Assembly (NCBI RefSeq): GCF_014217835.1
Contig: NZ_CP055263.1
Span: 3,413,501-3,477,500, forward strand
Length of the DNA stretch: 64,000 nt
Direction: 5' to 3'
Source: Metabacillus sp. KUDC1714
GTDB lineage: Bacteria > Bacillota > Bacilli > Bacillales > Bacillaceae
Shown one piece after another: positions 18,308 to 27,252 of the stretch (positions are counted from its first letter, which is position 1; each line of letters starts with the position of its first letter). Below the pieces are notes generated by a model that was given only the letters and a program-made list of their open reading frames with translations, did no database searches and was not told where the DNA came from. The position numbers were made by a program, and so were the translations under genes.

Positions 18308-19504
18308 TTGAATTTACTTAGAAAAGGAAATAAAGAGCTTATTAAAGAACTGAACCGCTCCCTCGTGATTGATAGGGTTCGCCTTCAGGGAAATATCTCA
18401 CGTACTGATTTAGCAAAAGAAACAGGTTTAGGCTTATCAACCATTACGAATATTATCGATGAACTCATTAAGGAAAATCTTGTCTCAGAGGTTGGAACTG
18501 GGGACTCACAAGGTGGCAGAAAGCCGGTTTTATTAAAGTTTAATGGAGATTTTGGTATAATCGCTGGCTTAAAGATAGAAATGCAGGAAGTGAAGATGTG
18601 TCTATCTAACTTGGAAGGCAAGATCCTTCACAAACAGCAATTTTCATATTCACACGGTGAAGCGAACAAATTAGCACAAGTTATTATTGACAAACTTGAG
18701 TGTTTTATCGAATGTAATGAATGCGCTTCCAAATTAGTGGGGATTGGTATTGCTACACCTGGGCTAGTGGACCGGGAAAGTAATGAAGTAATCTATTCTC
18801 CTATATTAAAGGTAGACCATGGTGACTTGAAGCCTATCGGAATGTATTTTGATGTACCTTTAATGATCGATAATGATGCAAATGTATTTGCACTTGCAGA
18901 GAAATGGATAGGCTTGGGGAGAGAGTATAGAAACTTTATTGGTGTTACAGTAGGGGCTGGAGTAGGGTCAGGTATTGTTATTGATAATATGTTGTTTAGA
19001 GGAGATTTTGGTGGTGCTGGAGAGTTAGGGCATATTACAATTTATCAAGGAGACCGCCTCTGTTATTGCGGACAGCGAGGTTGTTTAGAATTATATGCTT
19101 CTGATTCTTTCCTAGTGAATGAGGCTGAACGCATGGTTTCGATTGGTGTTCCTACTTTAATTAAGTCATATACTCCCATTACTCCAGAGAGTATAGTAAT
19201 GGCAGCCCAAAACGGTGATGTATATGCACAAGAATTGTTGGTAAAGCAAGGAGAAAATTTAGCAATAGGAATTAAAAATTTGGTACACCTATTTAATCCT
19301 GAAGCCATAATCTTAGGTGGGGAAGGTTTAAGAGAGGGAGAATTCCTACTAAAAGGAATTAAAAAGGAGCTGGAAGTCCACTTTTTCATAAAGCATCCTC
19401 GCAAACTTCAGTTCAAAACCTCACAGCTAGGTGAGGATGTTTGGTTGATTGGGGCTTGTGCACTTGTTGTTAGTCATCTATTTAAAGTACCTATTTACAA
19501 ATAG
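18308..19504 (+). CDS. ROK-family transcriptional repressor
   Basis: A TTG start at 18308 with GGGGAG nine bases upstream gives 398 residues; an in-frame ATG at 18263 lacks a ribosome binding site. An N-terminal winged helix (about 10-70, NISRTDLAKETGLGLSTI) is followed by a ROK sugar-kinase fold with GIGIATPGLV, DNDANVFALAE, GVTVGAGVGSGI, GELGHITI and the zinc motif CYCGQRGCLE. Such regulators (XylR, NagC type) bind a sugar and release DNA. Its position next to the GH27-GH31 gene, with a palindrome between them, suggests it controls that gene in response to an imported glucose-type saccharide. Confidence 0.9.
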   Translation: MNLLRKGNKELIKELNRSLVIDRVRLQGNISRTDLAKETGLGLSTITNIIDELIKENLVSEVGTGDSQGGRKPVLLKFNGDFGIIAGLKIEMQEVKMCLSNLEGKILHKQQFSYSHGEANKLAQVIIDKLECFIECNECASKLVGIGIATPGLVDRESNEVIYSPILKVDHGDLKPIGMYFDVPLMIDNDANVFALAEKWIGLGREYRNFIGVTVGAGVGSGIVIDNMLFRGDFGGAGELGHITIYQGDRLCYCGQRGCLELYASDSFLVNEAERMVSIGVPTLIKSYTPITPESIVMAAQNGDVYAQELLVKQGENLAIGIKNLVHLFNPEAIILGGEGLREGEFLLKGIKKELEVHFFIKHPRKLQFKTSQLGEDVWLIGACALVVSHLFKVPIYK

Positions 19505-19541
19505 AAAGGGAAACAACTTCTGTTGGATCCTTTGGAATAAT

Positions 19542-19564
19542 TACTTTATTCACTGAATAAAGTA
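19542..19564. promoter_or_regulatory. Palindromic operator candidate upstream of GH27-GH31 gene
   Basis: Perfect 10-base arms, TACTTTATTC and GAATAAAGTA, flank a 3-base spacer. It lies 117 bases before the GH27-GH31 start and downstream of the ROK gene. The size and symmetry suit a ROK repressor dimer. Confidence 0.5.
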
Positions 19565-19580
19565 TCTGTAGCTCACATTT

Positions 19581-19595
19581 ATGATAACGCATACA
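19581..19595. promoter_or_regulatory. cre-like site
   Basis: ATGATAACGCATACA departs from the catabolite-responsive-element consensus WTGNAANCGNWNNCW at one key position. A very similar sequence precedes the ABC permease gene at 26161. CcpA control is possible. Confidence 0.35.
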
Positions 19596-19680
19596 TTTAA
19601 AGGAGGTGGTCATCTAAATAATATAGGCAGAAGCTATTAAGAATAGTTTTAACACACAAAAACAAATAGGGAGGGTAAAT

Positions 19681-22600
19681 ATGCGAACAAGTAAACACAG
19701 ATTGTTTCTGAAAGCCATAATCCTATCAATTATGATTTATTTGGTCTTTTCTGCATTTAATGTTCGTTCTGGGTTTGCAAGAGATAGTGAGTTTACTAGA
19801 CAAGGTGCTGGGCCGATGTACTGGATTACATATGAGCATCAATATGGAAAAGATGTGTTTATGCCAGAGCATCGTCTTAAAGACAATATTGATTGGATGG
19901 CTAAAAACTTCCAACCGTATGGTTACGATATGATTAGTACTGATGGGTGGATAGAGGGTGCAACTCTATTAAATGAAAATGGGTACGTCGTATCACATAA
20001 TGATCGATGGATAAGTGATCCAATTTATATGGATGGTCGCGAGAAACCATTTGTTAAACCAGGAAAGTTATTTAACGGTGATTTCGAATACGCCACCACA
20101 GAAGGATGGGATATTAAGGGGAATGCAGATTCTGGAGTCGATAAGTCTGGTGCCCGAAATAACTTTAAGTTTTACTTTTATAAAAATTCTCCGTTTGATG
20201 CAACATTGAGTCAAACCGTGAATGGACTAGAGAAGGATAAAACATATCGTTTCTCTGCGTGGGCAACTTTAGGGGATTTTAGTGGTTCAAACCAGTTTAC
20301 TGATGAGGCGAACGGCAGCTATGCTGAAATGCGGATCAGCCAAAATGGAGAAGTAGTAAAGAAGGTGCCAATCGAGTTAAGTTCAAAATATAAAAACTAT
20401 TTAATTGATGTGAAATCTATTGGGACTGATTTGACTGTTGAATTTGTCATTGATTCAAAACAAGGAAACGCTTCATTGCAGCTTGATGACATTACATTTA
20501 CAGCTGTAGATTCTGAACAACCTCCAATTCCTGAGGGGAATATTGTGGATAACGGAGGATTTGAGCAAGTCGAAACAGAAGGTTGGACGTTTAATGGTGA
20601 ATTCGGTCATGGGCGTAATGATGATCCTGAAGGAGATAAGTCGTTATGGACATATAGTAAAAACCCGAACAAACAAATCATCTCTCAAACGATCGAGGAT
20701 TTGCCAAATGGTAACTACGGTGTCAAATTTAAAGCTAAAGGGAAAAATGGTTTTGCAGACAAAGGTGTCACTGTAGTAATGAAGCTTTCAGGATATGATA
20801 AGGCAAACCCTGAAACTTCTGTAAGTAAGCCAGTGACTACAGAAGATTGGAAAACGTATGCAGAGAATATTAATGTAACGTCAGGTCAATTAACAATTGA
20901 ATTTATTGTCGATCCAACGGAAACACAAGTGCCTGATGTCGGAATCGATATTGATGACGTATCTGTTTTATATGACAATTGGCAAGGGTATCCCCACGAA
21001 CGTTATCCAGAAGGACATACATGGAAACACTGGGCAGATTATGTGAAAAGCAAAGGGATGAAGTTTGGCATCTATTATAATCCGCTTTGGATTAGTCCAG
21101 AAGTTGTAAAAAATCCGGATAAATACAAAGTGAAAGGGACGGATACACCAGTCGCTGATCTTGTTATTACAGAACCACAAGATATTGGCGGTGGTAAAAT
21201 ACTTCAAGGAGATCGCTTTGATGGGGGGCAAGGTGGCGAAAGAGCGCTTTATTGGTTAAATGTAGACCACCCAGATGCAGAAAAATATTTGAAAGGATAT
21301 ATAGACTTCTTTGCAAATCAAGGAGCCTCGTATTTACGTGTAGACTTTTTATCTTGGTATGAAAGCGGTTACGATAAAGGGCTTGGCCAAATTGGTACAG
21401 GTCATACAAGAGAACAGTATCGCAAAGCTCTTCAATGGATGGATGAAGCTACTAAAGAGAATGATGTATTCCTTAGCTTAGTCATGCCTGACTTAAATAA
21501 ACATGGTGAATACGAACATCAATATGGAGATATGATTCGAATTGATGAGGATGCCTTCAGTGGTGGTTGGGAGCATATCTCGGGACGAAGACAAGAGTGG
21601 ACAAATAATTGGTCTCAATGGGCCAATCCATTCCAAGGATTTACTGGATTTGCAGATATATCGGGACGTGGATCAATGATTAATGACGGTGACTTCTTAA
21701 AGTTAAACACATTTAAGGGACGTTATGCCGAGGACGAAAAGAAAACAGCAATATCATTATTCACAATGGCAGGTTCTCCAATAACCATTGCAGATCAATA
21801 TGACACAATTGGAGATAATTACAAATATTATCAAAACCCTGAATTGATTGAATTGAATAAACTTGGTTTTGCAGGAAAGCCGATCTTTTATTCAAATCAG
21901 CATTATAAGAACAATGTAAGCCGCGACAGTGAAAGATGGGCTGGTCAGTTACCAGACGGATCTTGGGTCGTTTCTCTCTTTAATCGCAGTGACACAAGCA
22001 AAGGGCTATCAATGGATTTCAAAAAAGACCTTGGAATCAAAGATGAAGCTTTTACCCGCAATCTATGGGAGCATAAGGATCTCGGCTACCGCACGATGTA
22101 TTCTGAAATGCTCGAACCTCATGATACAACAGTATTGAAACTAATTCCAAAAACAACAAAGAAAATATTTCAAACAGAAGTCGCTTCTTATCAAGGCGGA
22201 GCTATCTTTGATAACGAACAAATGGGCTATGATGGTTTTGGCTATCTAACTGGCTTGAACAAAAAAGGATCAAAAGTAACAATTGCCGTTGAAATGCCTG
22301 AAGCAGGGCAGTTTCCATTATCAATAAAATACGTGAATGGAAATGCAGAGGCTAGTACCTTATCCCTTTCTGTAGAGGATAAAAAGATGAATGTTATTGA
22401 CGCACCATCTAAGGTGTCGTTCCCAGTTACAGGAGATAAATGGGGAACCATCGAGCAATCTGTACAATTGAACAAAGGGGTAAATTTAATCACCATGGAA
22501 TTTACAGGTGAAGATACAGGCTCGACATTAATTGATTCCATTCAGTTCGGCTCAAGTACAGGTCAGCTCGTTAACGGTGACTTTGAAATGGGAAATGAAA

Positions 22601-25600
22601 CTGGTTGGACAATTGATACATTTGGCACGACAGTATGGCATGGTGTGGATAAAAATGATGCTTATGAAGGATATAAGCAATACTTGTATTCTCCTAATGA
22701 AGGTGGGAAAGTTACTTCGAAGCAAACGATTGTTGGATTAAAGGATGGTGAGTATACGGTTTCAGCGATGGCTAAACTAATGCCTCATTTGGATCCGGCA
22801 TTTACAGGTGGAGTTGCTAAAATGATTGTCTCCCAGCCTGGCCAAGAGAAGATAGAAGTGAACATTGAACCGAATCTAAAAGATCCAAATGGTCCTATCA
22901 AGCAAAAATGGAACGCTGATGAGTTTGAGTATAAAAAATTTAGCACAGATACGATTATCGTCACAGAAGGTGAATTAACGTTAGAGTTCTATATGGAAGC
23001 ACCTAAAGCAGATACATCCTTGCAGCTTGATAATGTGTTGCTTCAATCAACAAACTCTGAAGTACCTGAGAATATAGAGGTCAATCTGTTTAACAAAGAA
23101 TTTGAACAAGGATTCACTGATTGGAGCCGTACAAATATGGTCAACCAATCAATTGAATCAGCAGATGAAGAGGCATTTGTCCGTATTTCAGGCAAGGATG
23201 ATTACTCTTCTGATCTATGGCAATTTGGAAATGCGCCTATTGATGGAAACTATCAACTATCAATTAACACTCGCAAATCTGGAAACTTTAACAATGCCAC
23301 ACTTTATGTCAGTTACTCTGGAGGGACAAAAGAAGTTCCAATCCCTGCAAGTGATGATTGGAAGGAAGTAAGAGTCCCAAATATCCAGTTAATGGCTGGT
23401 GAAGTTGTAAAGATCGGGGTGAAAGCAGAAGGTCAGGCTGAAAGTATTCTTGATCTTGACGGCGTTAAAATGATGGAAAAAGACCCAACAGAGTATCAAA
23501 GTATATCATATCTTGAAAGTTTGGATGCAGACACACCGTATACAATAAGCAGTGATGGAACATCCATCGTGTTAAATTCAACGAACCAAGAAAAGGTTAA
23601 GGTCGAATTCGTTCAAGAGGATACAGCTAAAATATGGATGGAGCCGACTGGAACATTTAAGAAAAAGTCATCCTTTGTTGTTGATCAAGAGGCAGCAAGT
23701 ATCGTTCCAAAGGTAACTAATAAAGAGGATTATGTATTAATTCAAACTGAAAAAATGAGTTTAAGAGTTTATAAGTCTCCATTTAAGCTTGCCTACTATG
23801 ATCCTGAGAATACTAAGCTGTTAACGGAGCATAGTGATGGAAACGGATTGGGTTATGACGGAGATACAGGAGTATATTCTACCTTGAAACTAGATCCAAA
23901 AGAGCATTTCTTTGGCCTTGGTATGGATCGTGACTCTCAATCCTTTGATCGAAGAGGCCATAAGGTTGAAATGAAGAATGGAATGAAAGGGGGATTTGGC
24001 GGAAATACATCTGATATTTCTGGTACGTTCTTTACTAGTACAAAGGGCTATGGTCTTTACTTTGATAACACATATGAAAATGCCACCTTTGACATGGGTT
24101 CGACAGACAAAGAGACGTATTCTTTTCATTCACCAAACGGCGAAATGATTTACTATTTTATGGCCAGTGAAAGAGAGAGCACGCTAACTGGTATCATGAA
24201 AAGTTTTGCAGATTTAACAGGTAAGGCACCGCTGCCGCCAAAATGGGCCTTAGGTTATATCCAGTCTAAGTATGGATATAAGAGCTGGCAGGAAGTAAAT
24301 AAGATTGTAGACACATTCCGCCAAAAACAAATTCCTTTAGATGGAATGATTCTCGATGTTTATTGGGCAAAAGAAAATCATTACTTTGACATGACTTGGT
24401 CCGAAGCTTTTGCAAATCCAAAAGAAAGTATGGAGGAGTTAACGAAAAAAGGCATCAAGACGGTCCCGATAGTCGATCCGTACATTCAAGTTACTGCAGA
24501 CAATTTTAATGAAGGTGATCAAAATGGTTATTTTGTAAAAGATGCTTCAGGTAAAACTGTTATTTATGATGCTTGGTATGGTAAATCAGGTTTAGTGGAC
24601 TTTACCAATCCAAAAGCTGTCGAATGGTTCAATGCACAGGTTAAATCCTTACATGATGCTGGTGTTAAAGGGTATTGGATTGATTTAAATGAACCAGAGA
24701 AGGCAACAGATTCGTTAAGGCATCATTTTTCTAAAGGGAGTGCAGCTGAAATTAGAAATGTGTATGCACTAACCGAAGCAAAAGCCTTCTATAATGGTCA
24801 TAGAAGCTACAGTGATAACCGCCTATGGAGCTTATCACGATCAGGATTTTCTGGAATTCAAGAATATGGAACAACCGTTTGGAGCGGAGATATCGATGCA
24901 AGTTGGGAGTCGTTTAGACACAATATACAATTGGGATTAAGCTCCTCGATGTCTGGAATGCCTTATTTCACAACTGATATTGGTGGATTTAATGGCAAAC
25001 CGACTACTGAGCTATATACGCGCTGGATGCAGGCAGGATCTTTTATGCCAATCTTTCGTGCTCATAATTGCGAATGTGGTGATCCAACCAACACTAGAGA
25101 GCCATGGGCGTTTGGTGAGAAAGCAGAAGGCATTGTAAAACAAAGCATTGAAGAGCGTTACAAACTATTGCCTTACATTTATTCAGCAACCAAGCAAACA
25201 ACAGATGGAAATGTATCATTAATGAGACCGCTTGTCATGGATTATACAACAGATGCAAATGTATATGGGATTGAAGACCAATGGCTGTTTGGTCCAAATA
25301 TGCTGGTAGCGCCGATTTCTTTGGAGGGTATTTCTAAGAGAAACATCTACCTTCCAGAGGGTACATGGTATGACTGGAGTTCTCATAAAACATTTGTAGG
25401 AGGACAGACAATTGAATACGAAGCTGATTTGTCTAAGATTCCGGTATTTATAAAAGAAGGAGCAATTATTCCACAGCGTGAGATTCAAAACTATACAGAT
25501 GAAAATCCAGCATCAATGATGACATTGAACGTTTATCCGAAACAAACTGGTGAAGCTTCAAGCTTCAACTTATACGAGGATGATGGGCAAACATACAAAT

Positions 25601-25953
25601 ATGAAAAAGGCGAATCAGCTAATACAGAGATTACCGCTTCCTCAAATGGGGAAAATGTAACACTTGAGATTTCAGCAATGAAGGGCAGTTTTGACGGACG
25701 TATTGAAAACAGAAACTGGGCAGCAAAAATAAAAGTTAACGCTGGTGATAGGGTACTTAACTCTGTTAAACGTAACGGAAAAAAATTAATATTAGTTGAT
25801 TCCAAAGAAGCAGTAGAAAAAGGCAATGATGTTTGGTACTATGACTCAAAAACAGAATTGTTATATGTGAAAACGAAAGAGGTATCTACTTCCGAAGCAC
25901 AAGTAATTACTACTGATCTTAAGGGAAGAACATTGGGTAAGGTTAAACATTGA
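19681..25953 (+). CDS. Giant secreted GH27 - carbohydrate-binding modules - GH31 fusion enzyme
   Basis: The protein has 2090 residues and starts with ATG after GGGAGG. A signal sequence spans about 1-36. A GH27-type barrel begins near 40, is interrupted by two CBM4/9-like beta-sandwiches (about 130-275 and 287-431), and resumes at 433. Its nucleophile is D555 (YLRVDFLSW) and acid/base candidate D624 (RIDEDAF). A C-terminal beta domain follows to about 825, then a CBM35-like module (about 830-958), two more sandwiches (961-1125 and 1130-1265), and a complete GH31 domain from about 1275. GH31 has nucleophile D1668 (YWIDLNEPE) and acid/base D1737 (VWSGDIDASW). GH27 contains both alpha-galactosidases and Arthrobacter isomalto-dextranase; the latter fits the neighbouring dextranase. 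No wall anchor is visible. Confidence 0.9.
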   Translation: MRTSKHRLFLKAIILSIMIYLVFSAFNVRSGFARDSEFTRQGAGPMYWITYEHQYGKDVFMPEHRLKDNIDWMAKNFQPYGYDMISTDGWIEGATLLNENGYVVSHNDRWISDPIYMDGREKPFVKPGKLFNGDFEYATTEGWDIKGNADSGVDKSGARNNFKFYFYKNSPFDATLSQTVNGLEKDKTYRFSAWATLGDFSGSNQFTDEANGSYAEMRISQNGEVVKKVPIELSSKYKNYLIDVKSIGTDLTVEFVIDSKQGNASLQLDDITFTAVDSEQPPIPEGNIVDNGGFEQVETEGWTFNGEFGHGRNDDPEGDKSLWTYSKNPNKQIISQTIEDLPNGNYGVKFKAKGKNGFADKGVTVVMKLSGYDKANPETSVSKPVTTEDWKTYAENINVTSGQLTIEFIVDPTETQVPDVGIDIDDVSVLYDNWQGYPHERYPEGHTWKHWADYVKSKGMKFGIYYNPLWISPEVVKNPDKYKVKGTDTPVADLVITEPQDIGGGKILQGDRFDGGQGGERALYWLNVDHPDAEKYLKGYIDFFANQGASYLRVDFLSWYESGYDKGLGQIGTGHTREQYRKALQWMDEATKENDVFLSLVMPDLNKHGEYEHQYGDMIRIDEDAFSGGWEHISGRRQEWTNNWSQWANPFQGFTGFADISGRGSMINDGDFLKLNTFKGRYAEDEKKTAISLFTMAGSPITIADQYDTIGDNYKYYQNPELIELNKLGFAGKPIFYSNQHYKNNVSRDSERWAGQLPDGSWVVSLFNRSDTSKGLSMDFKKDLGIKDEAFTRNLWEHKDLGYRTMYSEMLEPHDTTVLKLIPKTTKKIFQTEVASYQGGAIFDNEQMGYDGFGYLTGLNKKGSKVTIAVEMPEAGQFPLSIKYVNGNAEASTLSLSVEDKKMNVIDAPSKVSFPVTGDKWGTIEQSVQLNKGVNLITMEFTGEDTGSTLIDSIQFGSSTGQLVNGDFEMGNETGWTIDTFGTTVWHGVDKNDAYEGYKQYLYSPNEGGKVTSKQTIVGLKDGEYTVSAMAKLMPHLDPAFTGGVAKMIVSQPGQEKIEVNIEPNLKDPNGPIKQKWNADEFEYKKFSTDTIIVTEGELTLEFYMEAPKADTSLQLDNVLLQSTNSEVPENIEVNLFNKEFEQGFTDWSRTNMVNQSIESADEEAFVRISGKDDYSSDLWQFGNAPIDGNYQLSINTRKSGNFNNATLYVSYSGGTKEVPIPASDDWKEVRVPNIQLMAGEVVKIGVKAEGQAESILDLDGVKMMEKDPTEYQSISYLESLDADTPYTISSDGTSIVLNSTNQEKVKVEFVQEDTAKIWMEPTGTFKKKSSFVVDQEAASIVPKVTNKEDYVLIQTEKMSLRVYKSPFKLAYYDPENTKLLTEHSDGNGLGYDGDTGVYSTLKLDPKEHFFGLGMDRDSQSFDRRGHKVEMKNGMKGGFGGNTSDISGTFFTSTKGYGLYFDNTYENATFDMGSTDKETYSFHSPNGEMIYYFMASERESTLTGIMKSFADLTGKAPLPPKWALGYIQSKYGYKSWQEVNKIVDTFRQKQIPLDGMILDVYWAKENHYFDMTWSEAFANPKESMEELTKKGIKTVPIVDPYIQVTADNFNEGDQNGYFVKDASGKTVIYDAWYGKSGLVDFTNPKAVEWFNAQVKSLHDAGVKGYWIDLNEPEKATDSLRHHFSKGSAAEIRNVYALTEAKAFYNGHRSYSDNRLWSLSRSGFSGIQEYGTTVWSGDIDASWESFRHNIQLGLSSSMSGMPYFTTDIGGFNGKPTTELYTRWMQAGSFMPIFRAHNCECGDPTNTREPWAFGEKAEGIVKQSIEERYKLLPYIYSATKQTTDGNVSLMRPLVMDYTTDANVYGIEDQWLFGPNMLVAPISLEGISKRNIYLPEGTWYDWSSHKTFVGGQTIEYEADLSKIPVFIKEGAIIPQREIQNYTDENPASMMTLNVYPKQTGEASSFNLYEDDGQTYKYEKGESANTEITASSNGENVTLEISAMKGSFDGRIENRNWAAKIKVNAGDRVLNSVKRNGKKLILVDSKEAVEKGNDVWYYDSKTELLYVKTKEVSTSEAQVITTDLKGRTLGKVKH

Positions 25954-25973
25954 GGCTGCTAGCAATAATAAAG

Positions 25974-26046
25974 TCGCCGCCCCGCGGAAAGCGAGCAACT
26001 CTCGCTGCAACCAACCACCGCATTACTTGGTAAATAGCAACAAAGT
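25974..26046. repeat. Partial copy of a dispersed Bacillaceae repeat
   Basis: This stretch carries CCGCCCCGCGGAAAGCGAGC and later ACCGCATTACTTGGTAAATA. Both blocks recur in the longer copy at 39214-39378. It is GC-rich compared with its surroundings and noncoding, and looks like a truncated copy just after the GH27-GH31 gene. Confidence 0.7.
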
Positions 26047-26070
26047 TTGGCGAGTCAGCCTTTGTAAAAG

Positions 26071-26107
26071 AAAAAGTGCCAGGACCATATAGGTTCGGGC
26101 ACTTTTT
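26071..26107 (+). terminator. Rho-independent terminator after GH27-GH31 gene
   Basis: AAAAAGTGCC and GGCACTTTTT form a hairpin with further pairing inside (GACC with GGTTC). It is symmetric and could work in both directions. Confidence 0.75.
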
Positions 26108-26160
26108 AATTTGTGAAGGAAATTAGATATCGTTCCTTAGAAATTCTAATCAACCTGTTG

Positions 26161-26175
26161 ATGATAACGCTTTCT
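26161..26175. promoter_or_regulatory. cre-like site upstream of ABC permease operon
   Basis: ATGATAACGCTTTCT resembles the cre consensus with one key mismatch and shares its first ten bases with the site at 19581. It lies 91 bases before the permease start. Confidence 0.4.
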
Positions 26176-26266
26176 GAAATTATTATATGAATTTTGTGAA
26201 AATTATTAAGGTATCCTTTAGTTAATATTTAATTTAAAATTAAGTAACAGAAGAGGAGGAGGCTAA

Positions 26267-27238
26267 ATGGAAACCGTAAAAGAGAAAGCGATTACAAAGA
26301 TGAACTTACAGAAGAAAAAAGACAAGAAGAACGGTTTTTGGAAAATATTTTTAAGTCAAAAAACACTTTATATGATGTCATTACCATTTGTTGCTTGGGT
26401 TTTTGTTTTTAATTATCTTCCTGTATGGGGATGGACGATGGCATTTCAAAATTTCAGACCAGGCAGATCATTTTTTGAACAAGAGTGGGTAGGTCTCGAC
26501 CATTTTATCGCATTGTTTACTGATGAACGATTTTTCATGGCACTTAGAAATACGCTTGCGATGAGTTTTCTTGGTTTAATAGTAGGGTTTACCATTCCTA
26601 TTTTATTCGCTGTATTGCTAAATGAAGTTCGCCATTCTTTATTTAAGAGAACGGTGCAAACAATAACTTATTTACCCCACTTTGTATCCTGGGTAGTTGT
26701 GGCTGGTATTGTTACAAAAATGTTATCTATTGATGGTGGTATTGTAAATGATCTTTTAATGAAATTTAGTTTTATTGATAAGCCTTTTCAATTTATGGCT
26801 CAAGGTACGTGGTTCTGGGGAATTGTTACGGTTTCAGATATATGGAAGGAAATGGGTTGGAATGCGATTATCTTTTTAGCAGCCATTGCAGGTCTTGATC
26901 CTCAACTATACGAAGCTGCAAAAGTAGATGGGGCCGGAAGGTTAAGAAGAATTTGGCATGTGACATTACCAGGCATTCGTCCAACAATTCTAGTTGTTCT
27001 TATTCTAAATATAGGTCATTTGGTTAGTATTGGATTTGAAAAACAAATGTTACTAGGAAATTCTCTAGTTGTTGATTATTCTGAGGTATTAGATTTGTAT
27101 GCGCTTAATTACGGGATTGGTTTAGGACAATTCTCTTACGGAACGGCAATCGGAATTTTTAATTCTGTAGTAAGTATTACCTTATTGTTTCTTGCTAACG
27201 GTATATTTAAGCGATATTCCAATCAAAGTGTCATGTAA
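26267..27238 (+). CDS. Sugar ABC transporter permease (LplB/YteP type)
   Basis: The protein has 323 residues, starts after AGAGGAGGAGG, and has six predicted membrane segments. The cytoplasmic EAA loop reads YEAAKVDGAGRLRRIWHVT and contacts the transport ATPase. It is the first gene of a permease-permease-binding-protein operon. LplB-type permeases usually import oligosaccharides released from plant or microbial polysaccharides. No ATPase gene is present, so a shared MsmX-type ATPase is assumed. Likely cargo: oligosaccharides made by the secreted enzymes upstream. Confidence 0.92.
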   Translation: METVKEKAITKMNLQKKKDKKNGFWKIFLSQKTLYMMSLPFVAWVFVFNYLPVWGWTMAFQNFRPGRSFFEQEWVGLDHFIALFTDERFFMALRNTLAMSFLGLIVGFTIPILFAVLLNEVRHSLFKRTVQTITYLPHFVSWVVVAGIVTKMLSIDGGIVNDLLMKFSFIDKPFQFMAQGTWFWGIVTVSDIWKEMGWNAIIFLAAIAGLDPQLYEAAKVDGAGRLRRIWHVTLPGIRPTILVVLILNIGHLVSIGFEKQMLLGNSLVVDYSEVLDLYALNYGIGLGQFSYGTAIGIFNSVVSITLLFLANGIFKRYSNQSVM

Positions 27239-27252
27239 GAGGGGGGAGTTTA

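Noticed and set aside
25954..26266. Possible tRNA or small RNA gene because of raised GC content
   Set aside because: No cloverleaf could be drawn; the GC-rich part matches the dispersed repeat also seen at 39214-39378.
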